Positions 1 through 7,357 are shown, counted from the stretch's first letter. The stretch: DNA of 36,957 nt from UMGS1601 sp900553335 (GCA_937920725.1 CALEUW010000002.1:1-36957), one strand, 5' to 3'. Notes: generated by a model from the letters alone, not told the origin. Made by a program: numbers and translations.

Positions 1-39
1 AAACGGCAGGCGTCAATAGATGTCTGCTGTTTCCTTTTT
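1..39 (+). terminator. Rho-independent terminator of an upstream gene
   Basis: Positions 1-14 pair with 19-32 around the tetraloop AATA (14 pairs including three G-U wobbles), followed by CCTTTTT. It probably ends a plus-strand transcript that begins before the window. The left arm starts at base 1, so the stem may be longer. Confidence 0.6.
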
Positions 40-130
40 GGGGAAAGTAAACACCGTATGATATTTGCAATTCCAGCTTGTGTGGGATAAACTATTATTG
101 TTGTTCGTCAACTTTAAACTCCGTTGTTTT

Positions 131-175
131 AAACCTTAGTATAGATTGTCAGACACATACTAAGGTTTTATTATT
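131..175 (+). terminator. Second plus-strand terminator-like hairpin
   Basis: Arms 131-142 and 157-168 (AAACCTTAGTAT and its complement) form a perfect 12-bp stem with a 14-base loop, followed by TATTATTT. It lies about 100 bp after the terminator at the window start. It may be a back-up terminator or the end of a short transcript. No convincing coding region lies in 1-290. Confidence 0.5.
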
Positions 176-239
176 TGGAGAGTTGTTTTTTCCAATTCAC
201 CGCTTAACCTCTTTCACATCACAGCCGCAGAGTTCGTTT

Positions 240-286
240 AACAGAAAAAAACTAAACCGTATGTAAGATAACCTTACATACGGTTT
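240..286 (-). terminator. Terminator of asnB
   Basis: On the minus strand, immediately after the asnB stop codon, a perfect 14-bp stem (254-267 with 273-286, 5-base loop) is followed by a run of seven T. This is a textbook intrinsic terminator. Confidence 0.85.
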
Positions 287-290
287 TGCT

Positions 291-2117
291 TTAATTTTCA
301 AAATAAACTTTGTGCCAAACAAGGAAAGTAAATACTGTCCAAATCTTTCTTGAGTAGTCGTATTTATTTGCTCTGTGGTCATCAAGAAGCTTTATTAATA
401 TATCAGTATTAAAATACTTTTTGCTTGTTTCACTTAGAAATGCGTCCTTGACGATGTTATAGTATTTTTCCTCCTTGAGCCATACTCTAATCGGAACAGG
501 GAAGCCGAGCTTCTTTTTGTTTGCAGTAAATGGCGGGCAAGCCTTAAGAGCAGCAACTCTCATAGCGTATTTTGTGTTCTCTTGGTTTACTCGGTATTTT
601 ACAGGGATACCTTCCGCAACCCTCATAACTTCCTTATCAAGGAACGGTACTCTAAGTTCAAGTGAGTGAGCCATAGACATTTTATCTGCCTTAAGCAAAA
701 TATCTCCTGTCATCCAAAGATTAAGATCGAGATACTGCATTTTAGTTGCCGGTTCGCTGTCCTTGACTTTATCGTAAAACGGTTTGGTGATTTCCTTTGC
801 GTCAGGAGCGTCTGTCTTGATTTTTAAGAGTTCCTTTCTCTCTTTTTCGGAGAACATATAAGCATTTCCGATAAATCTTTCCTCTAAATCTCTGGATCTT
901 CTAACTAAGAAGTTAAGTCCTCTTTTAGCAGGAAGCTTTTCAGCTGCAGCTCCTATAGCTCTTCTTATGCACTTAGGAACTTTGTTGTAAAGTGCAGCGT
1001 CTGTAGGCTCCTTATAAATTGTGTATCCTCCGAAAATTTCATCTGCACCCTCACCTGATAGAACTACCTTCACCTTTTCGGACGCGATCTGACACACAAA
1101 GAAAAGAGCGATTGCTGCAGGATCAGCAAGAGGTTCGTCCATGTGATATTGAATCTTTGAAAGATTATCCCAGTATTCTTCAGGAGTTATGACTTTCGAG
1201 AAGTTATCCTTTTCTATGAATTTTGAAAATTCCTTAGCATAACCGATTTCATTATACTTTTCATCTTCACCGAAACCGACTGTAAATGTCTTATCAACAT
1301 TTGCCACAGCCGCAACATAGCTTGAATCTACGCCGCTTGACAAAAAGCTTCCGACCTCAACATCTGCGATTTTATGAGCTTCAACAGAGTTTTTAAAAGT
1401 ATCTGAAATTTTGTCAACCCACTCTTTAAGCTCAGGTTCATTGTTCGGATTAAAATGAACGTCCCAATAGCGCTGAACATCAAGCTTGCCGTTTTTGTAT
1501 GTGAAATAGTGAGCAGCTGGAAGCTTGTAAACATTCTTAAAAAAGGTTTCAGCGGTAGGGGAATATTGGAAAGTGAGATAGGTTTCAAGTACGCTTTCAT
1601 TAAGCTCCTTGACAAAATCAGGATGATCAAGAAAACTTTTGATTTCTGAACCCCACATAAAAGTATCACCAAAAAGTCCGTAATACATGGGCTTGATACC
1701 GAAGAAATCCCTTGCACCGAAAATTTCATTTTTGTTCTTGTCATAGATTATAAAAGAAAACATTCCACGGAGCTTATTCAGCATCTCAGTTCCCCATTGC
1801 TCGTAGCTGTGAACCAAAACTTCAGTATCGGACTTTGTACTGAAAACGTGACCATAACCTATAAGTTCCTTACGAAGCTGCTGAAAATTGTATATCTCAC
1901 CATTAAAGGTTATAACAACAGAACCATCCTCATTGAAGATCGGTTGATGTCCTGCGTTAAGATCGATAATTGATAGTCTTCGAAAACCCATTGCAATATT
2001 TGCATCTACGTATTTACCGTCCGAGTCAGGTCCTCTGTGTTTGATTCTGTCCATCATCTTGCCAATGACAATGTTAGCGTCATTAATTTTATTTGTAAAA
2101 CCAACAAATCCACACAT
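291..2117 (-). CDS. asnB: Asparagine synthase (glutamine-hydrolysing)
   Basis: Makes asparagine from aspartate, ATP and glutamine in the cytoplasm. The N-terminal class II glutamine amidotransferase domain starts MCGFVGF, and Cys2 becomes the N-terminal nucleophile after Met removal. The domain continues with GPDS, the RRLSIIDL segment and FNGEIYN. The C-terminal synthetase domain carries the ATP pyrophosphatase loop SSGVDSS, SGEGADE and the RVPFLDKE segment. At 608 residues it is the normal size for AsnB. The start at 2117 is chosen because Cys must follow the first Met and AAGAGG lies just upstream; an in-frame ATG six codons earlier would bury the Cys. It is monocistronic, with its own promoter (2176-2204) and terminator. 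The function is firm from motifs. Confidence 0.95.
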   Translation of the reverse strand: MCGFVGFTNKINDANIVIGKMMDRIKHRGPDSDGKYVDANIAMGFRRLSIIDLNAGHQPIFNEDGSVVITFNGEIYNFQQLRKELIGYGHVFSTKSDTEVLVHSYEQWGTEMLNKLRGMFSFIIYDKNKNEIFGARDFFGIKPMYYGLFGDTFMWGSEIKSFLDHPDFVKELNESVLETYLTFQYSPTAETFFKNVYKLPAAHYFTYKNGKLDVQRYWDVHFNPNNEPELKEWVDKISDTFKNSVEAHKIADVEVGSFLSSGVDSSYVAAVANVDKTFTVGFGEDEKYNEIGYAKEFSKFIEKDNFSKVITPEEYWDNLSKIQYHMDEPLADPAAIALFFVCQIASEKVKVVLSGEGADEIFGGYTIYKEPTDAALYNKVPKCIRRAIGAAAEKLPAKRGLNFLVRRSRDLEERFIGNAYMFSEKERKELLKIKTDAPDAKEITKPFYDKVKDSEPATKMQYLDLNLWMTGDILLKADKMSMAHSLELRVPFLDKEVMRVAEGIPVKYRVNQENTKYAMRVAALKACPPFTANKKKLGFPVPIRVWLKEEKYYNIVKDAFLSETSKKYFNTDILIKLLDDHRANKYDYSRKIWTVFTFLVWHKVYFEN

Positions 2118-2175
2118 ATTGATTCCTCTTTTCATACTAAATTAAATAAGAAAAAATTGTATATTTACAATAAAT

Positions 2176-2204
2176 AGTATATCACAGTTTATGAAATTAA
2201 GCAA
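2176..2204 (-). promoter_or_regulatory. asnB promoter
   Basis: Read on the minus strand: -35 TTGCTT (2199-2204), 17-bp spacer, -10 TATACT (2176-2181). A small palindrome, ATTGTA-N4-TACAAT (2156-2171), lies just downstream of the -10 and could be an operator. That part is speculative. Confidence 0.75.
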
Positions 2205-2271
2205 GAGAAAATACGATGTATTTGCAAGCAAAGCGCAAAAGTAAAAACTGTATGAAATTTAGAAAATATGC

Positions 2272-2300
2272 TTGCTTTAATAATTATTATAGATTATAAT
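2272..2300 (+). promoter_or_regulatory. Promoter of the small membrane protein gene
   Basis: -35 TTGCTT (2272-2277), 17-bp spacer, -10 TATAAT (2295-2300), 24 bp before the ATG. It diverges from the asnB promoter, and the two -35 boxes are 67 bp apart. Confidence 0.75.
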
Positions 2301-2324
2301 AGAGATAAATAGAGGTGAATTAAA

Positions 2325-2636
2325 ATGGGAACTATAAATATAGAAAAACTTCGTGAAGCAAATGCAGAAAAAAACAAGGATATAATTAAAGACGAATTTA
2401 AAGATAGAGATCAAGAGGCCTTTTTAGAGTTTCACAAAAGCTCGCAAGAAGAGTATCAAGGAAGGGCAAAGTTTAACGGTAAGCTGCTCGCAATAATAGC
2501 TTTGATAGTGTTAGTTATCTTCTTTATTATCTATATGTGTTCAACTTCTATTGCCGATGTTGTGGAAAAAAATACCGGAAAAAGTGTTGTAACAGCTGAT
2601 GCAATATCGTTCATAAATACTGCTGGATTTAATTGA
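2325..2636 (+). CDS. Small single-pass membrane protein, function unknown
   Basis: I do not recognise this 103-residue protein. The first ~50 residues are highly charged (Lys/Glu/Asp) and probably helical. Residues ~52-71 (KLLAIIALIVLVIFFIIYM) form one clear transmembrane segment. A short ~30-residue tail follows. With a charged N-terminus and no cleavage site, a single anchored helix is likely; topology is uncertain. It is supported as a gene by a consensus promoter 24 bp upstream, an AGAGGTG ribosome site and a terminator 30 bp downstream, which make a complete monocistronic unit. It is not coupled to asnB or nrdD. Confidence 0.8.
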   Translation: MGTINIEKLREANAEKNKDIIKDEFKDRDQEAFLEFHKSSQEEYQGRAKFNGKLLAIIALIVLVIFFIIYMCSTSIADVVEKNTGKSVVTADAISFINTAGFN

Positions 2637-2665
2637 ATAAACAGTTAATAGATTATTTTTCTTTT

Positions 2666-2710
2666 AAGACCATGGCTTAGTTTAGCCTGGTCTTATTTTA
2701 TTGTTTTTTT
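2666..2710 (+). terminator. Terminator after the small membrane protein gene
   Basis: AAGACCA (2666-2672) plus GGCT (2674-2677) pair with AGCC (2684-2687) plus TGGTCTT (2688-2694), with one bulged T. TATTTTATTGTTTTTTT follows. Confidence 0.8.
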
Positions 2711-2871
2711 AGATTGTTAATAATTTTGTGTCGAAAAATCGGGAAATTTAGATTATGTAAAGGATTACTGCATTACATGATTTGCAGAATGGTATGATTG
2801 TAAAGAAAAATACCTTCACTTTCAAGTGTGTGAAAATTTAACTGTAAAGTTGAACAACTTCCATGAATCTG

Positions 2872-2892
2872 TTTTGTACATTTTGTACAAAA
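2872..2892 (+). repeat. Tandem TTTTGTACA repeat in the nrdD upstream region
   Basis: TTTTGTACA occurs twice in direct succession (2872-2880, 2881-2889). The second copy continues into a perfect palindrome, TTTTGTACAAAA (2881-2892). It lies 31 bp before the nrdD -35 box, where an activator or repressor could bind. No known factor is assigned. Apart from this and the promoter/operator region at 2923-3019, I see only AT-rich DNA in 2711-3117. Confidence 0.45.
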
Positions 2893-2922
2893 AATACTGC
2901 TATTTTTTTACATGGCTTAGTA

Positions 2923-2951
2923 TTGACTTTTTTTGACTTATCCTATATACT
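2923..2951 (+). promoter_or_regulatory. nrdD promoter
   Basis: -35 TTGACT (2923-2928), 17-bp spacer, -10 TATACT (2946-2951). Transcription would start near 2958, leaving a leader of about 160 nt. Confidence 0.75.
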
Positions 2952-2971
2952 TGTGCTTGAACCGATTAGAA

Positions 2972-3019
2972 ACACAAGATATTGTGGTGCATAGCATGAT
3001 TTTCCACAAATTATACGTT
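2972..3019 (+). promoter_or_regulatory. Tandem NrdR-box operator of nrdD
   Basis: The 16-mer at 2972-2987 (ACACAAGATATTGTGG) matches the NrdR-box consensus acaCwAtATaTwGtgt at 14 of 16 positions. A weaker box at 3004-3019 keeps the CCACAA left half and starts exactly 32 bp after the first. NrdR boxes are normally paired 31-32 bp apart. A third half-site (TTGTG, 2951-2955) sits 31 bp upstream in register. Lying just downstream of the promoter, the pair should repress nrdD when dATP is plentiful. Confidence 0.65.
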
Positions 3020-3117
3020 TTTTAACAAAATATTAAGCTGTATGAGTAGATTTTTTTGGACTCTTATGTGTAAAACTGCTGAATTTAAAGCGCTTATCTG
3101 CGCCATGGAGGATAAAA

Positions 3118-5433
3118 ATGATTTTAAAAATACAAAAGCGTGACGGCAGATTAACTGCCTTCAATATCGAAAAAATAGCCAATGCCATTCATAAAGCAGC
3201 TGACAGTGTGGGGGAAAGCAGCTTTGATAAGTCTTTGACTCTGGCAGGAAAGGTATGTGATGAGTTAAACTCAAAACAGATTGAAATACCGACTGTTGAG
3301 CAGATTCAGGACATAGTCGAAGAGGTTTTAATACATGAAGGCTATGCGTCTGTCGCTAAAAGCTACATATTATACAGAAGCGAAAGAACTCGTGCTCGTG
3401 AGATGAATACAAGGCTGATGAAACTTTATGAAGATCTTACCTTCCGAACATCTGAGGATTACGATTATAAACGTGAAAATGCTAACATTAATTGTGATAC
3501 TCCTATGGGAACAATGCTGAAATATGGTTCAGCAGGCGCTAAGGAGTTTAACGAGCTTTATGTTTTACCGCCTGAGTTTGCTGAGGCTCATGCAAGAGGT
3601 GATATTCATATTCATGATATGGATTTTCTGTGCCTTACAACGACATGTACTCAAATTGATTTAACAAAGCTTTTTAATCGTGGATTTTCTACAGGTCACG
3701 GCTTTTTGAGAACTCCTAATGATATTCAAAGCTATGCTGCTTTGGCGTGTATTGCTATTCAGTCAAATCAAAATGATCAGCACGGAGGACAAAGCATTCC
3801 GACCTTTGACTATGCAATGGCTGACGGAGTAAGAAAAACCTTTATAAAGAGATATAGAGATAATCTGACAAAGGCACTTGAGCTTAAAACAGAGGTTTTG
3901 GATATTGACAAGATAGCAAAAGAAATTTTTAACAGACTTGCAGGAATCAATGAGCTTTTTCCGATTCTTGATAACTCAAATGAGTATCAGGCAGAGGAAT
4001 TCAAATTGCTTATAAAGTACATCGACCGTGAGCTTGCAGAGAGCTTGCAGAAATTTGCGTATGAAAAGGCTGTCAAGGAAACGGACAGAGCTACATATCA
4101 GGCAATGGAAGCGCTTATACATAATTTAAATACTATGAACTCGAGGAGCGGGGCGCAGACGCCGTTTTCATCTATAAATTACGGAACGGATACATCTGCT
4201 GAGGGAAGAATGGTTATAAAGAATGTTCTTTTGGCAAACGAGTCAGGTCTTGGAAACGGAGAAACTCCGATCTTCCCGATACATATATTTAAAGTAAAAG
4301 ACGGCGTTAATTTTAACGAGGGCGAGCCTAATTATGATTTGTTTAAGCTTGCTTGCAGGGTTTCTGCCAAAAGACTTTTCCCGAATTTCTCGTTTATCGA
4401 TGCTCCGTTTAATTTGCAGTATTACAAAGAGGGCAAGCCTGAAACAGAAATAGCTTATATGGGATGCCGAACGAGAGTAATCGGTAACGCATATGATCCT
4501 GAAAGAGAAATAGTTACAGGAAGAGGAAACTTAAGTTTTACTTCGATTAATCTCCCTCGTCTTGCAATTGAGGCGAAGGGTGATGTTAATAAATTTTTTG
4601 AAAGTCTTGATGAAATGATGGAGCTGGTTATAAATCAGCTTTTACAGCGTTTCAAAATTCAGGCTTCCAAAAAGGTCCGAAATTATCCATTTTTAATGGG
4701 ACAGGGCGTCTGGATTGATTCAGAAAAGCTCGGTCCGAACGACGAAGTCGGAGAGATTCTCAAGCATGGAACTTTATCCGTTGGCTTTATAGGGCTTGCT
4801 GAGGCACTTAAAGCTCTTATCGGAAAGCATCATGGAGAGGATGCGAGAGCAAGAAAGCTTGGACTTGAGATAATTGAGCGGATGAGAAACCGTATGGACA
4901 CGGAAACGTCTAAGACGGGACTCAACTTTTCGCTTTTGGCGACACCTGCAGAGGGTCTTTCCGGTAGATTCGTTGCACTTGACAGAGAGCGATACGGAAA
5001 AATAGATGGAATTACCGATAGAGATTACTACACTAATTCTTTCCATGTTCCGGTATATTATGATATAAGCGCAATTGATAAAATAAAGATAGAAGCGCCT
5101 TATCATGCTCTTACTAATGCAGGACATATAAGCTATGTTGAGCTTGACGGAGATCCGCTCAACAATCTTTCAGCATTTGAAAAGGTAGTAAGATGTATGA
5201 AAGAAATGGGAATAGGCTATGGTTCAATAAACCATCCTGTCGACAGGGATCCTGTGTGCGGATATACAGGAATAATAGGAGATGTTTGTCCGCTTTGCGG
5301 AAGGCGAGAGGGTTCAGAAGGAATCGGTTTTGAGAGGATTCGCAGAATTACAGGTTACCTTGTAGGAACGCTTGACCGCTTTAACAATGCTAAAAGAGCT
5401 GAGGAGAGGGATAGAGTAAAGCACGGAGTATGA
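3118..5433 (+). CDS. nrdD: Anaerobic (class III) ribonucleoside-triphosphate reductase
   Basis: Reduces ribonucleoside triphosphates to deoxy forms using a glycyl radical, so it works only without oxygen. The N-terminal ~90 residues are an ATP-cone that senses ATP/dATP. The core holds the finger-loop Cys450 in YMGCRTRV. The C-terminal glycyl-radical loop is RRITGYLVG, with Gly746. A metal knuckle precedes it: Cys714, then Cys724-x2-Cys727. The position expected for a fourth cysteine (711) is Asp, as I recall from other clostridial NrdD. At 771 residues it is normal for the ATP-cone form. The start is set by GGAGG 6 bases before the ATG. Its activase gene nrdG lies 0.7 kb downstream, separated by a VOC gene and a structured spacer. 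Confidence 0.95.
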   Translation: MILKIQKRDGRLTAFNIEKIANAIHKAADSVGESSFDKSLTLAGKVCDELNSKQIEIPTVEQIQDIVEEVLIHEGYASVAKSYILYRSERTRAREMNTRLMKLYEDLTFRTSEDYDYKRENANINCDTPMGTMLKYGSAGAKEFNELYVLPPEFAEAHARGDIHIHDMDFLCLTTTCTQIDLTKLFNRGFSTGHGFLRTPNDIQSYAALACIAIQSNQNDQHGGQSIPTFDYAMADGVRKTFIKRYRDNLTKALELKTEVLDIDKIAKEIFNRLAGINELFPILDNSNEYQAEEFKLLIKYIDRELAESLQKFAYEKAVKETDRATYQAMEALIHNLNTMNSRSGAQTPFSSINYGTDTSAEGRMVIKNVLLANESGLGNGETPIFPIHIFKVKDGVNFNEGEPNYDLFKLACRVSAKRLFPNFSFIDAPFNLQYYKEGKPETEIAYMGCRTRVIGNAYDPEREIVTGRGNLSFTSINLPRLAIEAKGDVNKFFESLDEMMELVINQLLQRFKIQASKKVRNYPFLMGQGVWIDSEKLGPNDEVGEILKHGTLSVGFIGLAEALKALIGKHHGEDARARKLGLEIIERMRNRMDTETSKTGLNFSLLATPAEGLSGRFVALDRERYGKIDGITDRDYYTNSFHVPVYYDISAIDKIKIEAPYHALTNAGHISYVELDGDPLNNLSAFEKVVRCMKEMGIGYGSINHPVDRDPVCGYTGIIGDVCPLCGRREGSEGIGFERIRRITGYLVGTLDRFNNAKRAEERDRVKHGV

Positions 5434-5483
5434 ACTAGAGGCTAGAAGAATGAGGCAATAAATCGGAATTTTAGGTAGAAAAA

Positions 5484-5870
5484 ATGAAAAATTATAATCA
5501 AGTTTATGTGAAAAATAGTTTTGAAGCAGCAAAAATGTATTGCAAAGCATTTGGTGCAGAGATTACATGTGAGTTTATAAATGAGAACAATACTGCTTAT
5601 GAACACTGCGAATTGTCTGTAGACGGAAAAGGATTTTTAGCATTAGCGGAAGCGAAAAATCCTTGTGATATAAATATAGTACACAAGTACAAATGGGAAA
5701 CTATGACATTTAATGTATTTGAGATGGGGACGGAAGAAGCAGTTTATAACGCATTTCAGGTTTTAAGCGATGGTGGGGTGGTCATTGACCCTATTCATGA
5801 ACTCCCATGGAGTAAATGCTGTGCCACTATTATTGATAAATTTGGAGTTTGTTGGTGGATTTCCATTTAG
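5484..5870 (+). CDS. VOC-superfamily (PhnB/glyoxalase-like) protein
   Basis: A 128-residue protein with the pattern of a single VOC-family chain of the PhnB/glyoxalase-resistance type: an opening strand (YNQVYVKNSFEAAKMY), then FGAE, a central strand with HCELSVDG, and the closing DKFGVCWWISI typical of PhnB-like members. These form metal-binding or ligand-binding homodimers. The substrate cannot be told, and some members have no known activity. It lies 50 bp after nrdD and interrupts the usual nrdD-nrdG pair. The ribosome site is weak (AGGTAG). It is probably co-transcribed with nrdD, since no terminator separates them. Family assignment is moderately firm; function is unknown. Confidence 0.75.
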   Translation: MKNYNQVYVKNSFEAAKMYCKAFGAEITCEFINENNTAYEHCELSVDGKGFLALAEAKNPCDINIVHKYKWETMTFNVFEMGTEEAVYNAFQVLSDGGVVIDPIHELPWSKCCATIIDKFGVCWWISI

Positions 5871-5920
5871 CAAAATACGCTAAACTTCAGCTTGTAGAAA
5901 AGGCAAATTCCTGTTTGTCA

Positions 5921-6057
5921 GATTGATTGTCCGTATAGATAGATGAGCATCGGATTGAGTGAGCCACAATCCCAATCCACAGCCCAAAGGTGGTTTTATT
6001 TATCTCATAGAGGGTTTGTGTTTATCCCTATCCGGCGTTGCTCATGGTCAATTAATC
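5921..6057 (+). ncRNA. Candidate structured RNA (or MITE remnant) before nrdG
   Basis: Nested long-range complementarity closes this non-coding stretch: 5921-5929 (GATTGATTG) with 6049-6057; 5943-5949 (ATGAGCA) with 6039-6045; 5951-5955 (CGGAT) with 6030-6034. Inside are a hairpin at 6008-6030 (TAG/CTA and GG/CC with one bulge) and CCAC/GTGG (5977-5993). A terminator-like hairpin at 6081-6116 and the nrdG ribosome site follow, giving the order aptamer-terminator-gene. It matches no riboswitch class I can name. The nested terminal repeats could equally be a decayed miniature transposon. Confidence 0.35.
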
Positions 6058-6080
6058 TAATCTCTAACATCTAATATCTA

Positions 6081-6116
6081 GCGGGCAGGGAAAACAAACC
6101 CTGCCTGTGTTTTTTC
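6081..6116 (+). terminator. Terminator-like hairpin directly before nrdG
   Basis: GGCAGGG (6084-6090) pairs with CCCTGCC (6099-6105); C6082-G6107 and two wobble pairs extend it to about 10 bp. GTTTTTTC follows. The nrdG Shine-Dalgarno (GGAGGG, 6117-6122) begins right after the T-run. The hairpin either attenuates nrdG or ends the nrdD transcript. No clear sigma-A promoter lies between it and nrdG. Confidence 0.65.
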
Positions 6117-6126
6117 GGAGGGAAAT

Positions 6127-6633
6127 ATGAAAATACGTATTGCCGGAACGGTAAATGATTCTATAGTTGACGGAGAGGGGATCAGATTTGTGGTATTCGT
6201 TCAAGGCTGTGTTCATAGCTGTGATGGTTGTCATAATCCTCAGACGCATGATTTTTGCGGTGGATTTGAAACTGACACAGAAGAGATTTTATCAAAAATT
6301 TTAAGTAATCCTTTGCTTGACGGAGTGACCTTTAGCGGAGGAGAACCGTTCTGTCAGCCTGTTTCGCTTTACGAACTTGGGAGTCGAATAAAAGAAAACG
6401 GACTTAATATTGTCTGCTATACCGGATTTACATTCGAGCAGCTGTTAGAGAGGTCAAAGAAGGATAAGGACATCCTGAATTTGCTCAGCATATGCGACGT
6501 ATTGATTGACGGACCGTTTATATTAAGTAAGAAAAATCTTCTTTTGAGGTTTCGGGGAAGCGAGAATCAACGTATTTTAGACGTGAAAAAATCTATCTCC
6601 GAGGAAAGGGCAGTGCTGTTTTATAGTGATTAG
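6127..6633 (+). CDS. nrdG: Anaerobic ribonucleotide reductase activating protein (radical SAM)
   Basis: Uses a [4Fe-4S] cluster and S-adenosylmethionine to create the glycyl radical on NrdD (Gly746). The radical-SAM cluster motif CxxxCxxC is complete: Cys28, Cys32 and Cys35 in QGCVHSCDGC. It is followed by TFSGGEPF, the SAM-amine binding GGE motif. The DGEGIRFVVFVQGC segment before the cluster is typical of NrdG. At 168 residues it is the usual length. GGAGGG lies 4 bases before the ATG. Expression may be limited by the hairpin immediately upstream. The gene is separated from nrdD by about 690 bp rather than the usual tight coupling. Confidence 0.93.
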   Translation: MKIRIAGTVNDSIVDGEGIRFVVFVQGCVHSCDGCHNPQTHDFCGGFETDTEEILSKILSNPLLDGVTFSGGEPFCQPVSLYELGSRIKENGLNIVCYTGFTFEQLLERSKKDKDILNLLSICDVLIDGPFILSKKNLLLRFRGSENQRILDVKKSISEERAVLFYSD

Positions 6634-6694
6634 AAGTTCTGATAGTATGCTCAGGCGTGTTTACAAAAAATTTACAATTGCAACTTCATTTTCG

Positions 6695-6723
6695 TTGACA
6701 AAGCTTGAAAATATCTGTATAAT
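6695..6723 (+). promoter_or_regulatory. Consensus promoter of the str operon
   Basis: TTGACA (6695-6700), 17-bp spacer, TATAAT (6718-6723): a perfect sigma-A consensus. It lies ~55 bp before rpsL, as expected for a highly expressed ribosomal operon. Confidence 0.9.
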
Positions 6724-6778
6724 ATTTGGTATGCGTGGCATTATGCTATGTAGAATTTTTTGAGAAAGGAGAGAGGAT

Positions 6779-7198
6779 ATGCCAACCTTTAATCAGCTTG
6801 TACGCAAGGGAAGAGATGTATTGACAACAAAGTCAACTGCACCTGCACTTCAGAAGGGCTTTAACGCACAGAAGAAGCAGCCTATTGATCAGAGCTGTCC
6901 GCAAAAGCGTGGTGTATGTACAGCGGTAAGAACTGCTACCCCTAAGAAGCCTAACTCGGCTATGAGAAAGATTGCCAGAGTAAAGCTTACAAACGGTCAG
7001 GAAGTTACAGCTTACATTCCGGGTGTAGGACACAACTTGCAGGAGCATAGCGTTGTACTTATCCGTGGCGGAAGAGTTAAGGACCTCCCGGGTGTGCGTT
7101 ACCACATCATCAGAGGAACTCTTGATGCACAGGGCGTTGCAAACAGAATGCAGGCTCGTTCCAAGTACGGTGCTAAAAGACCAAAGGGTTCAAAGTAG
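6779..7198 (+). CDS. rpsL: 30S ribosomal protein S12
   Basis: A component of the decoding centre of the small ribosomal subunit. The start MPTFNQLVRKGR, the TPKKPNSAMRK loop (Lys56/Lys57, the streptomycin-contact region) and the GGRVKDLPGVRYH loop are all standard. It has 139 residues, and the Gram-positive-type insertion around residues 13-38 makes it longer than the enterobacterial protein. It is first gene of the str operon, with GAAAGGAGAG before the ATG. Loop residues at known streptomycin-resistance positions are wild type. Confidence 0.97.
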   Translation: MPTFNQLVRKGRDVLTTKSTAPALQKGFNAQKKQPIDQSCPQKRGVCTAVRTATPKKPNSAMRKIARVKLTNGQEVTAYIPGVGHNLQEHSVVLIRGGRVKDLPGVRYHIIRGTLDAQGVANRMQARSKYGAKRPKGSK

Positions 7199-7290
7199 TT
7201 TTAGACTTTGACCGAAATTAAGTAGAACTCAATAAACCACAGTCATGTGGAGTATTTTATATTATATATATGAAACCTCTGCATTGGACT

Positions 7291-7331
7291 GACGGGGCTA
7301 TGGCTAAGGTCATAGAGCGAGTACCTATGAT
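7291..7331 (+). promoter_or_regulatory. Competing hairpins in the rpsL-rpsG spacer
   Basis: The 159-base spacer before the rpsG GTG is long for a str operon. CTATGGC (7298-7304) can pair with GTCATAG (7309-7315) around TAAG. The same TCATAG (7310-7315) can instead pair with CTATGA (7325-7330). The second fold ends 12 bases before the rpsG Shine-Dalgarno. In E. coli, S7 represses translation by binding this spacer. A similar role here is inference. Confidence 0.35.
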
Positions 7332-7357
7332 ATCATTATGTGAAGGAGGGAATTATA

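Noticed and set aside
78..266. 62-codon open frame at the window start
   Set aside because: It runs through a terminator hairpin, has no good ribosome site and no recognisable protein pattern.
1320..1350. SSGVDSS instead of SGGxDSS in the AsnB ATP loop as a defect
   Set aside because: This form is frequent in Firmicute asparagine synthases; the rest of the site is intact.
2118..2180. T-box or amino-acid riboswitch for asnB
   Set aside because: The leader is only about 55 nt and has no T-box sequence or specifier stem.
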